The notes beneath the pieces were generated by a model. The model had not been told where the DNA came from. It did not search any database and was given only the letters and a program-made list of their open reading frames with translations. A stretch of 64,000 nucleotides of DNA from assembly GCA_918797485.1 (NCBI GenBank), contig CAKKNE010000001.1:62001-126000 (forward strand), in the 5' to 3' direction. Shown piece after piece: positions 30,029-39,030 of this stretch; within the stretch, counting starts at the first letter, position 1, and each line of letters starts with the position of its first letter. Made by a program: the position numbers and the translations under genes. The stretch is from Pelagomonas calceolata. Taxonomy: Eukaryota; Sar; Pelagophyceae; Pelagomonadales; Pelagomonadaceae.

Positions 30029-31118
30029 GGTCGATCTCTTTGGGTGCTATACGTGCGCGCGCGCTCGGCGGATGTGCTGCAATGCGGCAGCCCTTGGGCA
30101 AGGCCGGTGAAATGCCGCCCTTTCGAGAAGAGCAAGCTTCTGCAGCGCTTTGCGACGGGCCCGAGGGATACGTCGGGCAGCGATGCGGGTCCCCGTGCGA
30201 CACGTGTGGGTGCAGCGGCGCCGCTCTCGTACACATATGTGACATGGTCCGGAGATGACATGGGTCCGGAGATGGTGTCCGGGAAACGCGTCGACGCCGT
30301 CGTTCGCTATTAGATACGTGGAACTACCTAGTTAATAAGACGGGTCCTGGCACCGAGCGCGCGGCCACCTGCGTCGGTCCGCCGCGCCGACGGCGTCGAG
30401 GGCATTCGCACGGCAGGCCACGTCGCCATGACCGCGAGTGCGAGGGCGCCGAGCGAAGCGGGGGCGCCGCCGACGCCGAGGGCGAGGGCGGCACGAGCAG
30501 TTCTCCGCGTGCCGGTCGCCGCGACAGCTCCGCACGCGACGCCCTCCCACAGCTACGCCAGCGTCGTACGCGCGCGCGCCGCTCGCCCAAGCTGGCGCCG
30601 CGACGCGCGCGCCGCTCCATAAACACGGCGCTCAAGGGCAGCGCCCAACAGCACCGGAATCACTGCAGCGCCGTCGACACGCGCGCTGCAGCCTCAAGCG
30701 CCAGTGTCCTCGTACGATGCCGCACCACCATCCCGCCGCAGCGCCGCCCCCACGTCGCTCTCCGCGTCCCGCACGGCGCCGTAGCACCCCCAAAAAGCCC
30801 AAATTTTGGATGACAGCGTCCCAAGCCAAAACCACGAAGCGCCCACCGTGCCGCTGCCTTGTTTGCGCGACGCAGCACCCGTGGGCAGCGGTATGAAGTT
30901 CCAGTACAATGCAGGCAGCCCCACAGACCCCAGACGCCGCGCGCCAACGTGCAAACGCGGAAAAAACCCCATTAACGTAATATATAGAGTAAAAAAATAA
31001 TTTATTCAATTAAAAGAGCACAGGGCCCCGACGGCGCGTCGACGGCGCACGGGGCCGGCCCGCCCGCCTTAATAGAAGTTGTTGGGCGAGCGTAGGCACG
31101 GCCTGGCTCAAAATGAGT

Positions 31119-31430
31119 ACGAGTTCTCGACGCTGCGCGCGACCGTTTCGTCGAAAACGGGCCAAGCTGTACTGTGGCACGTCGACGGCGTACTGCGAGG
31201 GCCGCCCCGCGTGGCCCGCGTGCCTCGGCGGCGTCTCACTCAAAGCCAAGCGGACAACAAGTACGAGTCCTCGACGCGGTGCGGAAGTACGGAAACGGGC
31301 CAAGCTGTACTGCGGCACGTCGACGGCGTACTGCGAGGGCCGCCCCGCGTGGCCCGTGTGCCTCGGCGGCGCCTCGGCGGAGTCTTGCTAAGGCCAGGCT
31401 GACAATCAGTACGAACTCAGCGCCGGCGTC
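31119..31430 (+). repeat. Tandem repeat of 142-148 bp, cysteine-bearing when translated
   Basis: Units begin with GTACGAG or GTACGAA at 31119, 31261 and 31409. On the plus strand two units read KRAKLYCGTSTAYCEGRPAW, then P-x-CLGG. The repeated cysteines suggest a possible small zinc-binding module, perhaps the remains of a transposase tail, but nothing else supports this. The third unit is truncated. Confidence 0.55.
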
Positions 31431-32444
31431 GACGCGCCAACTTCGCCAAGCCCCCAGCCCCCAACACTCAGTGCACCACGACGACTGCTACTGCTAAGAA
31501 CCTTCCGCCTAGCGGTGGCGGCGACCGGGTGTCGCCACGTACGGTGATGGCCATGAAAAGTACTGCGAACCCCCTATCTAGTACCCTACTGTGTATAATC
31601 ACCATTTTTGTGCAACCCATTATACCTAATACTTTTCCCAAGGCGAAATGCACGTCCAAATTGGCACTTTTTGGCCCTCTGCAGCTGCGTACCGTGCTGC
31701 AGCGCGCAGCCAGGCTCCCAGGGCAGCTGCCAAGCAGCAGCAGCGGCAGCTGGAGGCAACGTGCCACTTCGACACTCCACTTCCGATTTGGTGCATGAAG
31801 TTGCCCCTGGCCCCTTGCCCGTCACATGAACGCGAAATGCAGGTGCGGGCGGGCTCCGGTGCTCATTGGAACTCGCATGGCAAATTCGATTTTAGGCTAG
31901 GCAAGGTGCAGCTCGCGTGCGCACCGTCGTGCGCGCAGGCGCCTGGTTCTCGCTGCATCGACGCGCAGCCGACGGCCGCCGTGGCGCCTTTAGCTCGACG
32001 GCACTTAGGTTGACGCTCCACACCGGCGTACGGCGGCTGCGTGGACGCCGAGCAGGCGTGGCAGCGCGCTGCACGCGCACTCTGCTTCCAAGTCCGCAAA
32101 TTCCACTCCCCGGGCGGTGGACGGACCGCTACTAGAGGCGCTAAGTTGTTTACGTGGAATTGGAGCTCCCTCGCTACTTCTGTCGTGCCGCCGAGTCGGC
32201 GTGGCCTCGATCGGGCCGAGGTGACGTCGCATGTGCCTCTAGACCTGCAAAAATAAGTTAGTGGCGGGTCTTCGCCCATTTCCGCTGCCTGCGTACAGGC
32301 GAAGTTGTTCTTCAGGACAGTTAGATAGCCCGCTGCCGAGCGCTGCCTCGAACAGACCACGTTGAGTTGAAATTCGTGTCCACACCCGTCCATACCCTGT
32401 ATCGCGGCTCATCGGGGGCCCAAGACCAGCGACACGAGGTTAAC

Positions 32445-32800
32445 GCGTACGTTTTCACGACGCCGCGGGGTCGTCTTGACGTCGCGTTCAGAACGAGGCC
32501 AACGTCAAGCCCATTTCCCATCGACGCGGTTCCCCGCTTTACGCCGCTTTCCAGGAGGCCCGGGGCGCGCTCAGGCGAGGTCACGCGTCCAACGCGTACT
32601 AGATCGCGACGCCGCGAGGTCGTCTCGATGTCGCGCACTGAACGGGGCCAACACTGGAGCCGTTTCGAGTTCTCTCCTTATTCCGCTTTAAGGGACCTTT
32701 GATCGGGACCTGGACTACTACTAGGCAAGATGACGCCGCCATCGCGTACCGTTTAACGACGCCACGGGGTCGTCTCGACGGCGCCGGCGAATACGGGCGA
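32445..32800 (+). repeat. Tandem repeat of about 150 bp with a palindromic core
   Basis: GCGTAC at 32445, 32594 and 32744 is followed in each case by sequence close to ACGACGCCGCGGGGTCGTCT, which is nearly self-complementary (ACGAC...GTCGT). Spacings are 149 and 150 bp. Divergence between units is moderate. Confidence 0.6.
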
Positions 32801-33232
32801 TGCTGGGCGGCGCCGCGTCGATGGCGCGCAGGGAGGGCCGCCGCTCATAGCCCGCCCTCGGCAAGGTCGGCACACATCAGCGTGTCCGTACGGCGGCCGA
32901 CGTTGGCGTCGGCGGGCCCGGCTCGGAGCGCGGCGGATTCGAAAGGAAAGACAATGCCCTCCACGTGCGCCGTTCCGCCAACGGAGCGCCGAGGGACGGA
33001 ATGCGCACCCTTAACTTCGGCGCGGCTCGACGGCGCTCTCTGAGTAGGCGTTGCCTTCGGCGGGCTCGGTCGGCCGCGCGCGGCGGATCCGCAAGCAAAG
33101 CCAGGCTCCAGGCGCTCCAAGCCAACAATCAAGTCTCGAGTCTCCGCCTTGGCGGTCTCTAGCCTCAACGCACCTCACCGTGTCCGCACAGGTACGATTA
33201 GTTGCGATTGAGATAGAATTTTACTACTAATC

Positions 33233-33560
33233 TTACTTCTCTACATTATTTTTGGTAGGAAGCTGCGGCCGACTTTTTGTTCTCCTGAAAAAACACAGTG
33301 CTGCAGGCTCATCGTACTCGCAGACCCAACCGGCGCTGCCATAAAGGCCAAGGCACCTGCCCTGCGCTCTTTTGCTGCTCTGCTGCTGCTCGCTGAGCTT
33401 CAGCTGCAGGCTGCCCGTGGCCGGCGGCGCCTCGCCTGCTCGGCGCCGTGATGGAGAGACGCGCGCGACACGCGAGCAGGCCGCGGACAGCCGCAGCGCG
33501 AGCGCCGCAGCTCGCACGTCTTGAAACGAATGAGCTCGCGAGCGCGCCGACGACGCGCAC
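33233..33560 (-). CDS. Small hypothetical protein with arginine-rich leader
   Basis: A possible start at 33560 gives a leader-like segment (ASSFVSRRASCGARAAAVRG). After one shift near 33430 the sequence continues QLKLSEQQQSSKRAQGRC, then a hydrophobic-aromatic end (LGLYGSAGWVCEYDEP). The length is about 100 aa. It could be a small mitochondrial protein, but no family is recognised and the gene may not be real. The stretch 33561-34300 downstream shows no other supported gene. Confidence 0.3.
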
Positions 33561-34299
33561 GGCGACGGGAGGGTGCTACGTCGGCGCCAGGCGCGTCGGA
33601 GAATTTTATGTTGATGCCTGCCCCTTGGGGTGGTCGTTGTTCTTGGCTACGCGCGTGTATGTCCTGCTCGCGGGCTCACAGCGTGTCCGTGATCCACCCA
33701 AAAATGGCTGAGAATGGCTGTAACTCCTTCAAAGCGGTGCGCTCGTTTGTCTCGACGTGTCTGAGAGCAAAAAAAAGAGAGATCAGACAGGCAGGAATAC
33801 AAGTCGCTGTAGATAGCACTGACCACTATACTAACGAGGACGTCGTATTGAGCTCCCCGAGCCCTCGCATGCGTGAAAACACGTCTGCGTTCAGGGAATT
33901 GAACCGGAACCAGCAGTCCTTTGAGGACAGCTACTGGTCTCCTGCGTAACCTGGATCTCTGGTTGCACTTCTGTGAGCGCTGGTTTCCCGATGAGCGCAG
34001 CGCTTTTGAATCATTCTCTTCCGGAGGCCAAAAGCTGCTGCTGGTGCTCCGTCGCAGGCCACGCGCTGCGAGTGGCCACCACGGTCAGGGATGCAGTATT
34101 GAGAGCCCGCCTGAGTTCCGAAGTCGGACAGACGCCCTGGCAAGCGTCGCGGCGCACCAAAGATGATGGAGCATCAGTAGCAGGCTCTTTATCTCAAAAG
34201 GCCGGCGTCGCCACCGCCGCACTGATGCGAGGGTGCCAGATCCGCTTGCGGGACAGGGCGTCACGCGAGACGCCGCCGCGACACGTCGGAGAGCATTGA

Positions 34300-34620
34300 G
34301 CTGCAGCCGCGAGTCCGCGACCGCAGCCGGTCCGGCCGCTCTCGACGCGCAGCGCGAAGACCTCGAGCTTCAACACGGGCGGTCGCGGAAGCAAGATGTT
34401 TTGCTGAATCGCGTCGATGGCGTAAAATCGCGGCGATGGCGTGCTGGTGGGGTAGAAGTCCCTGGAGACGAATGTCGCGCACCGCGTGGTCGGCGCGGGT
34501 GCTGGTGCGTCACCCGCTACGAAAAGTCAGTAGGGGGCGCTCATGGTCGGCGGGCGGTCGCGCGCCGCGGTTGGCCGGCAAGTCGAACGCGGCGCCCGGA
34601 ATCGCCAGAGGTAATTCTAA
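34300..34620. pseudogene. Duplicated fragment of the LARP gene carrying an introner core
   Basis: 34310-34395 is closely similar to 34840-34960 inside the LARP gene (CGACCGCAGCCGGTCCGGCC and the following block, with the CTCGAGCTTC-ACACGGGCGG end). Next to it, 34407-34465 carries GCGTCGATGGCGT and GCGATGGCGTGCTGGTGGGG, the core seen in introns. A half hairpin element follows (34577-34605). It is a partial duplication from the neighbouring gene. Confidence 0.6.
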
Positions 34621-34636
34621 AATATACATATATCAA

Positions 34637-36763
34637 CTAATATATGTTACCACCACCGTGCGGAGGATCAGCAGGCAAAAACGACGGCACGAACTCCGCC
34701 ACCTCCGCCGAGAACCCAAACGGCTTGATCGTCCGCGTGCGAAGAAACCCCGTCGTGCCGTCGGGGCCCTTGGCCAGCTTCGACACGTCGGAGAACGGCT
34801 GCTCGGGCTCCGACGCCGACCTAGCTTTCAACCGCAGCCGCGACCGCAGCCGGTCCGGCCGCTCCTCGGCCTCGTCGACCTCGGCGCTCTCGGACGTCGA
34901 CCGCCGCTCCTCGACGCGCAGCGCGAGGGCCTCGAGCTTCGACACGGGCGGCGCGTTCCGTCGTTCGAGCGCGGCGGCCGCGAGCGCCGCGACGCGCGCC
35001 GCCTCGGCCGCGTCCTCGAGCTGCTTCTTCGACGGCTTCTTTGGCCGCGGCGCCCTTTCCACTTTCGTCGCGCGCGGCTTGCCCGGCGCGCCGTTCTTGG
35101 GCTCGCCCGTCGCGGGCGTGTACTCGAGGTAGTCGCCGAGCTTGAGCTTGAGGTTCTTCGGCCTGCGGAGGAGAGGCGCGGTCGCGGCGATGGCGTCGGG
35201 GGGGCTACGAGGCATCGGTGATGGCGTTGTCGCAGGCGCAGGCGTCCGAGAGTGCGCAGACAAAGGGACGCGGAAAAACGCACAGCTCGTTCATGTTAAA
35301 AAACGCGTGGTCGTCCTTGGACTTGGCGTCGCGCGGCCGGATGAAGCCGAACTTGCCTGCGGTTGGAAACGCGGTGACGGCGCGTCGATGGAAGCCGCGG
35401 ACACAGAAACACAAACCTTCCTTCAAATAAACGAGCTTGCCGCGCTGCCGGCCCTCGGGGATCTCCTCCACAATCACGGGCACGGGGACGACGGGTATTG
35501 GTGGAGGCGGCGGCGCCGCCGCGCGGCTCGAGCCCTCGGTCGCGCAGCGCTCGTTGAACTGGGGCTTTTTTTCTTTGGGCCGGGGTGGCAGGCCGGCGGC
35601 CTTCCTTGCTGCAGAAGGCGCCATGCCCGATTCTAATCGGACGCGCATGCCGAAGCGCCAGTTGTCCTCGTCGTTCAATTCCTCGACGGCGCGGATCGCC
35701 CCGAGTTCCTCGTCAAAAATAATCGACGCCGTCGGCGCGCCGCGCTCGTCCTCGCCGAGCTCGACGGCCTCGATGGTCCCGACCTTGGCGAAGGCTAATC
35801 TCAAAGCCGGCGCGTCCTTGCCTCGAATGTTCGTGACGGCGACGGCGCGGCCGCCGGCGGGGTTCGACTCGAGGAGCCTGCGCGCGGATGCGGGTCGCGG
35901 CGACGGCGTGACGGTGGGGTAGATGCTGGGCGCTTCGCCACAGGCTCAACGGCCGCGAGGCGCGGCCGCGGGATCAGCCGTAGCCGCGAGGGCGGCCGCG
36001 GGACTTTTCCGTAGGCTCAGCCGTGGAACGATGACAACACGCCGTCGCGCGGGAACGCCGTCGAGGCGCCGCCAAACACATAGAACAAAAGAAGACGCAG
36101 AAAAACGCACTCCCAAATTTCATCAGGCAGGTCCTGCGTCCTTACCACTCTCGGCCCCTGTTCATGATCCTCGACGCGGCAGATGAGCGTGCCCGGCTCG
36201 GCCGCGTCGATCGCCGCGCGGCACGCGTCTACTTTGTCAGCTTCGTTTTTTAACAATTCTTTGATCTTCTTGATGTCAACCACGGAAGCCAGCGGCAGGA
36301 ACAACGTATTTTCGTCCTCGTCGAGCATACTTCTCAACTTCCCGGGCGGGCAGGACTGGAGGCCGTCGTCCGAGAAGATGTACGAGACGTGTCTCCTCAA
36401 TTGCGCGTCGTACTGCTGCACGAGGTCCTGGGCCAGGGGCCGCTCGACGCACGCGTCACTGATGGAGACGAGTTCCGAGTCCTCCAGCGCGGCGCGGATC
36501 AGGGCTTCTCCGTCCTGGTTCTTGAGGAGAGATTTCAAGCGTGGCAATGCGGCGAGCTCGCTCAGCGGTAACGCATACTTGCCCGCGGCATTTATCTCCG
36601 ATAATTGCGCGCGGCCGAGCAGTAACAGCGCGTCGTCGGCGAAGAGCGCCTCGACCTGCTTGCGCAGCGCGGCCCTTTGTTTTTTTGTTTTCTTGTCGAC
36701 CGGTTGCTGTTTGGCTTGCTCCTGGAGGTAGGCCTCGACGCAGGCCTCGGCGGTCGTCGTCAT
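34637..36763 (-). CDS. La-related protein with RRM, cold-shock domain and SUZ-C motif (LARP6-like)
   Basis: LARPs bind RNA through a La motif plus RRM. Four exons (36763-36111, 35877-35417, 35356-35284, 35162-34637) join in phase to give 570 aa. In order: two winged-helix La-type segments (KKQRAALRKQVEALFADDAL; YDAQLRRHVSYIFSDDGLQS), an RRM (RAVAVTNIRGKDAPALRLAF), a cold-shock domain across introns 2-3 (RGKLVYLKEGKFGFIRPRDA, HAFFNMNEL, then LKLGDYLEYTP) and a SUZ-C-like KGPDGTTGF near the C-terminus. A La module followed by a cold-shock domain is unusual. Introns 1 and 3 share the donor GTGCGTTTTTCNGCG and contain the GCCGTCGCCGCGAC core, pointing to related insertions. The promoter motif at 36944 is shared with the divergent ankyrin gene. 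Confidence 0.8.
35878..36110 (-). mobile_element. Long introner-like intron in the LARP gene
   Basis: This 233-nt intron is homologous over most of its length to the 304-nt intron at 38169-38472. Both contain GGCTGAGCCTACGG, CGGCTGA(T/C)CCCGCGGCCG and, near the acceptor, CCAGCATCTACCCCAC followed by a GCC(A/G)TCGCCGCGACCCG core. Fragments of the same family occur near 24480-24540 and 29330-29400. Intron-sized homologues in different genes indicate mobility. Terminal duplications were not resolved. Confidence 0.65.
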
Positions 36764-36943
36764 TTGTTGCTGCGTTCGCGGCGACGGCGTCTCGCAGTGG
36801 TGTCGCTATCAAGGTGCTAGCCCGGCGCGAGGAATCACCGCCAGCCAGGCGTCTCGTCACGAGCGGTGCGTGGGTGGTCCGACGAGCGTGCTGAGCACCG
36901 GTACGCGGGAGATCAAGCAAGCTTAGCTCGCGCAAAGCTGAGG

Positions 36944-36967
36944 GCTAGTGTGTCAATAGAGCGCTAG
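36944..36967 (-). promoter_or_regulatory. GCTAG...CTAGC upstream motif, copy 6 (bidirectional)
   Basis: GCTAGTGTGTCAAT, AGAGC, GCTAG. It lies 181 bp upstream of the LARP start and 108 bp upstream of the ankyrin start at 37075, between two divergent genes. Confidence 0.55.
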
Positions 36968-37074
36968 GCTTGTGCTCCCGTTTTTCACCCAGGCTTTGCC
37001 GCTCGTCATCGCTGCGTCGGCTCCGCCGCCGATCTGCTGCGTTCTTCAACAAAGCCGACAGCGCGGCGCGTAGC

Positions 37075-37825
37075 ATGGCCCAGGAAGATCCGGGCCCGAT
37101 TTTTGCTGCTGTCAGGGCCTTCGACGCCGAAGCGTTGCGGCGCGAACTTGCGGCTGGCGGCGAGGTTGACATGCTAGAAAACGAATGGTCAACCACCACA
37201 CTTCTGCATTACGCGGTGTTTTGGCGGAGTAAGTACCCTGCGGAGGCGTCTTCAGGAGCGTCTCGAATGCATATCGGTGCTTCTGGAGGCTGGTGCTTCA
37301 GTAGACTTGGTTACCGATGGACGAACGCCGTTGCAATGGAGTGTGACAAGCAAGTCCGCGGCATACCACGCCGTCATCGCAATGCTCTTGGAGGCAGGCG
37401 CCGATCCTAATTTCACGGACAGGACTTGGACCTCTACTGAATATCATCGATCCGTGTTAGCCAGCGCAGCAGAGGAGGGTACGGCCGGCGCCGTCAGGCA
37501 GCTCATCGCTGCAGGCGCCGTGGATTTAGATCGAGCATTGGAGCTTGCGATTGGTAGTGGCAAACAACGCAATTGCGCTCCGCTCCTGCGCGCCGGCGCG
37601 GCACTACCGGCCGTAATAACCGCGCCGCCGCAGTATCCGCCAAGGCGCGGTTTCCCGCAAACGCGCGCGTACATAGAGAACATCCGCGCGGCGGGAGGAT
37701 ACAAAGCCTACGAGAAGGCCCACCGCCAGCGCCTCGTGGCGATGTTCCTCCCGAAATTCCCTGCGCTTCCCGTCGAAATGGTCGAGCGCGTCGTCGATTT
37801 TTCATGGGATATTGGGGGTCACTAA
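37075..37825 (+). CDS. Ankyrin-repeat protein, one frame break
   Basis: The ATG at 37075 opens MAQEDPGPIFAAVRAFDAEA and the first repeat (TTTLLHYAVFWRSK). After one shift near 37265 the frame carries repeats (LLEAGASVDLVTDGRTPLQW, AMLLEAGADPNFTDRTWTST, AVRQLIAAGAVDLDRALELA). The C-terminus is one often seen in pelagophyte ankyrin proteins (YIENIRAAGGYKAYEKAHRQ, then LPVEMVERVVDFSW), which resembles an F-box-like helix. The expected role is a protein-binding adaptor. The frame break may be an assembly error, since both sides are well preserved. Confidence 0.7.
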
Positions 37826-37932
37826 TGTGAATGAATTGTTATTTCAAGTTCAAGAAATGCTCGGGCGCGTCGCCGAGATTCACTAATGTGCATTGTTATT
37901 GTAACACCACGCAGAGGAGCGCGGGCCAAAGG

Positions 37933-38817
37933 TCAGGCAGGCGCGGGAGGACCAGGCGGCGGTGGCACGGATGCGAGCGCCGCCGCGAGCTGCGCGTCGA
38001 AATCCGGCGCGGGCGCGGGCGCCGCGACCAGCGCGCTGAGCGTGTAGGCGTTCGCGGGGTCGTAGGGCGGCACGCCCGCCCGCCGCCTCAATTCCTCCAC
38101 TGTTTTCTCGAGCGTCGTGACAAGCTGGTCGGCCACGTCGGCCATCTGTTGGATTTCCCGGTCCAGGCCTGCGTCGATGGCGTCCTGGTGGCGGGTCGCG
38201 GCGATGGCGTATTTGTGGGGTAGATGCTGGCCCTCAGCCGTCGAGCGGCCGCGAGGTCGTGCGCGTGGCGCTCCAACGCAGGCTCCAAACGGCCGCGGAG
38301 CTCGGCCGCGGGGTCAGCCGTAGGCCACGAGTGGGGACCTCGCCGTAGGCTCAGTCGTCGAGCGGTAGCTCGGCCGTGGGCTAGATCATGAGCGCGGCGG
38401 TCCGCCGTCGCAGGCCAGAACCGTCGAGAGGGCTAGAAGTAGAAAGCCAAAAAAGGGACGCGGGACGCAAACGCATCGCCTCCGCCGCGAGAGCGTCCTG
38501 GTCGACCGCTTCTGGGGGCCGCGCGGGCGGCGGTGGCGCGGGCGTCGCGGGCGTCACGGTCGTCGGAGGCATCGCGGGCGGCGCCCACGCGATGCCTCCG
38601 ACGCCCGCGGGCGGCGCGGGCGCCGCCCGCGCGCGCGTGCCGCCGCGCCGCCGTGGCTGCCGCGGTGCTTTTTGCGGGCGTCGTCGCACGCGTCGCCGAC
38701 GGGCTTCGTTTTGGGCCGGCGCTGCGACCGCCGGCGCTTCGGCGGCCCGTGGTCGTCGCGCGGCGGCGACGGCCGCGACACGGAGAGCAGGAGGTCGACT
38801 TCCGACGGCGTTTCCAT
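37933..38817 (-). CDS. Hypothetical nuclear protein with a 304-nt introner
   Basis: From ATG 38817 (METPSEVDLLLSVSRPSPPR) a basic stretch follows (PKRRRSQRRPKTKP), then a Pro/Ala-rich tract. One frame shift occurs near 38625. Exon 1 ends at 38473 (AEAM) and exon 2 starts at 38168, joining in phase 1 to REIQQMADVADQLVTTLEKT and a helical segment. The C-terminus is Pro-rich and ends GPPAPA at 37933. A coiled coil plus Pro-rich tails recalls small Mediator-type subunits, but no family can be assigned. Confidence 0.5.
38169..38472 (-). mobile_element. Long introner-like intron, sister of 35878-36110
   Basis: The donor is GTTTGCGTCC and the acceptor GACGCAG. It shares GGCTGAGCCTACGGCGAGG, the CCGCGGCCG blocks and CCAGCATCTACCCCAC with the LARP intron. 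The acceptor-side core (GCCATCGCCGCGACCCG, then ACGCCATCGACGCAG) is the general intron core of this window. Confidence 0.65.
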
Positions 38818-39030
38818 CAACAAAAGTCAGTGGTCATTGGTTCAAAGCTGAGAGCAGGCCGCTCCGGCTCAGTTTCGACGATTACGCGTCGCAGGCGTTG
38901 TTTCGGAGAGTCGCCGTGACTAATCTCGGACCGTTCGTCAAACAGGCGCTCACGCACGTCGTGCCAAGTCGGCAAATTCACAGGAACCCGTTTTACGCAC
39001 GCGGGACCGAAATATAAAATACAAGTAGAC

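Larger units (their letters stand above)
30030..33230. other. 3.2-kb gene-poor stretch with two tandem repeat arrays
   Basis: No convincing gene. Short open frames on both strands reflect composition. The block 30450-30560 resembles 28860-28960, another local duplication. Two tandem arrays lie inside and are listed separately. No transposase, reverse transcriptase or RNA gene was recognised. Confidence 0.45.

Noticed and set aside
33885-33960. GGGAATTGAACC on the plus strand, resembling an antisense tRNA B box
   Set aside because: The T-stem does not pair and no acceptor partner occurs nearby.
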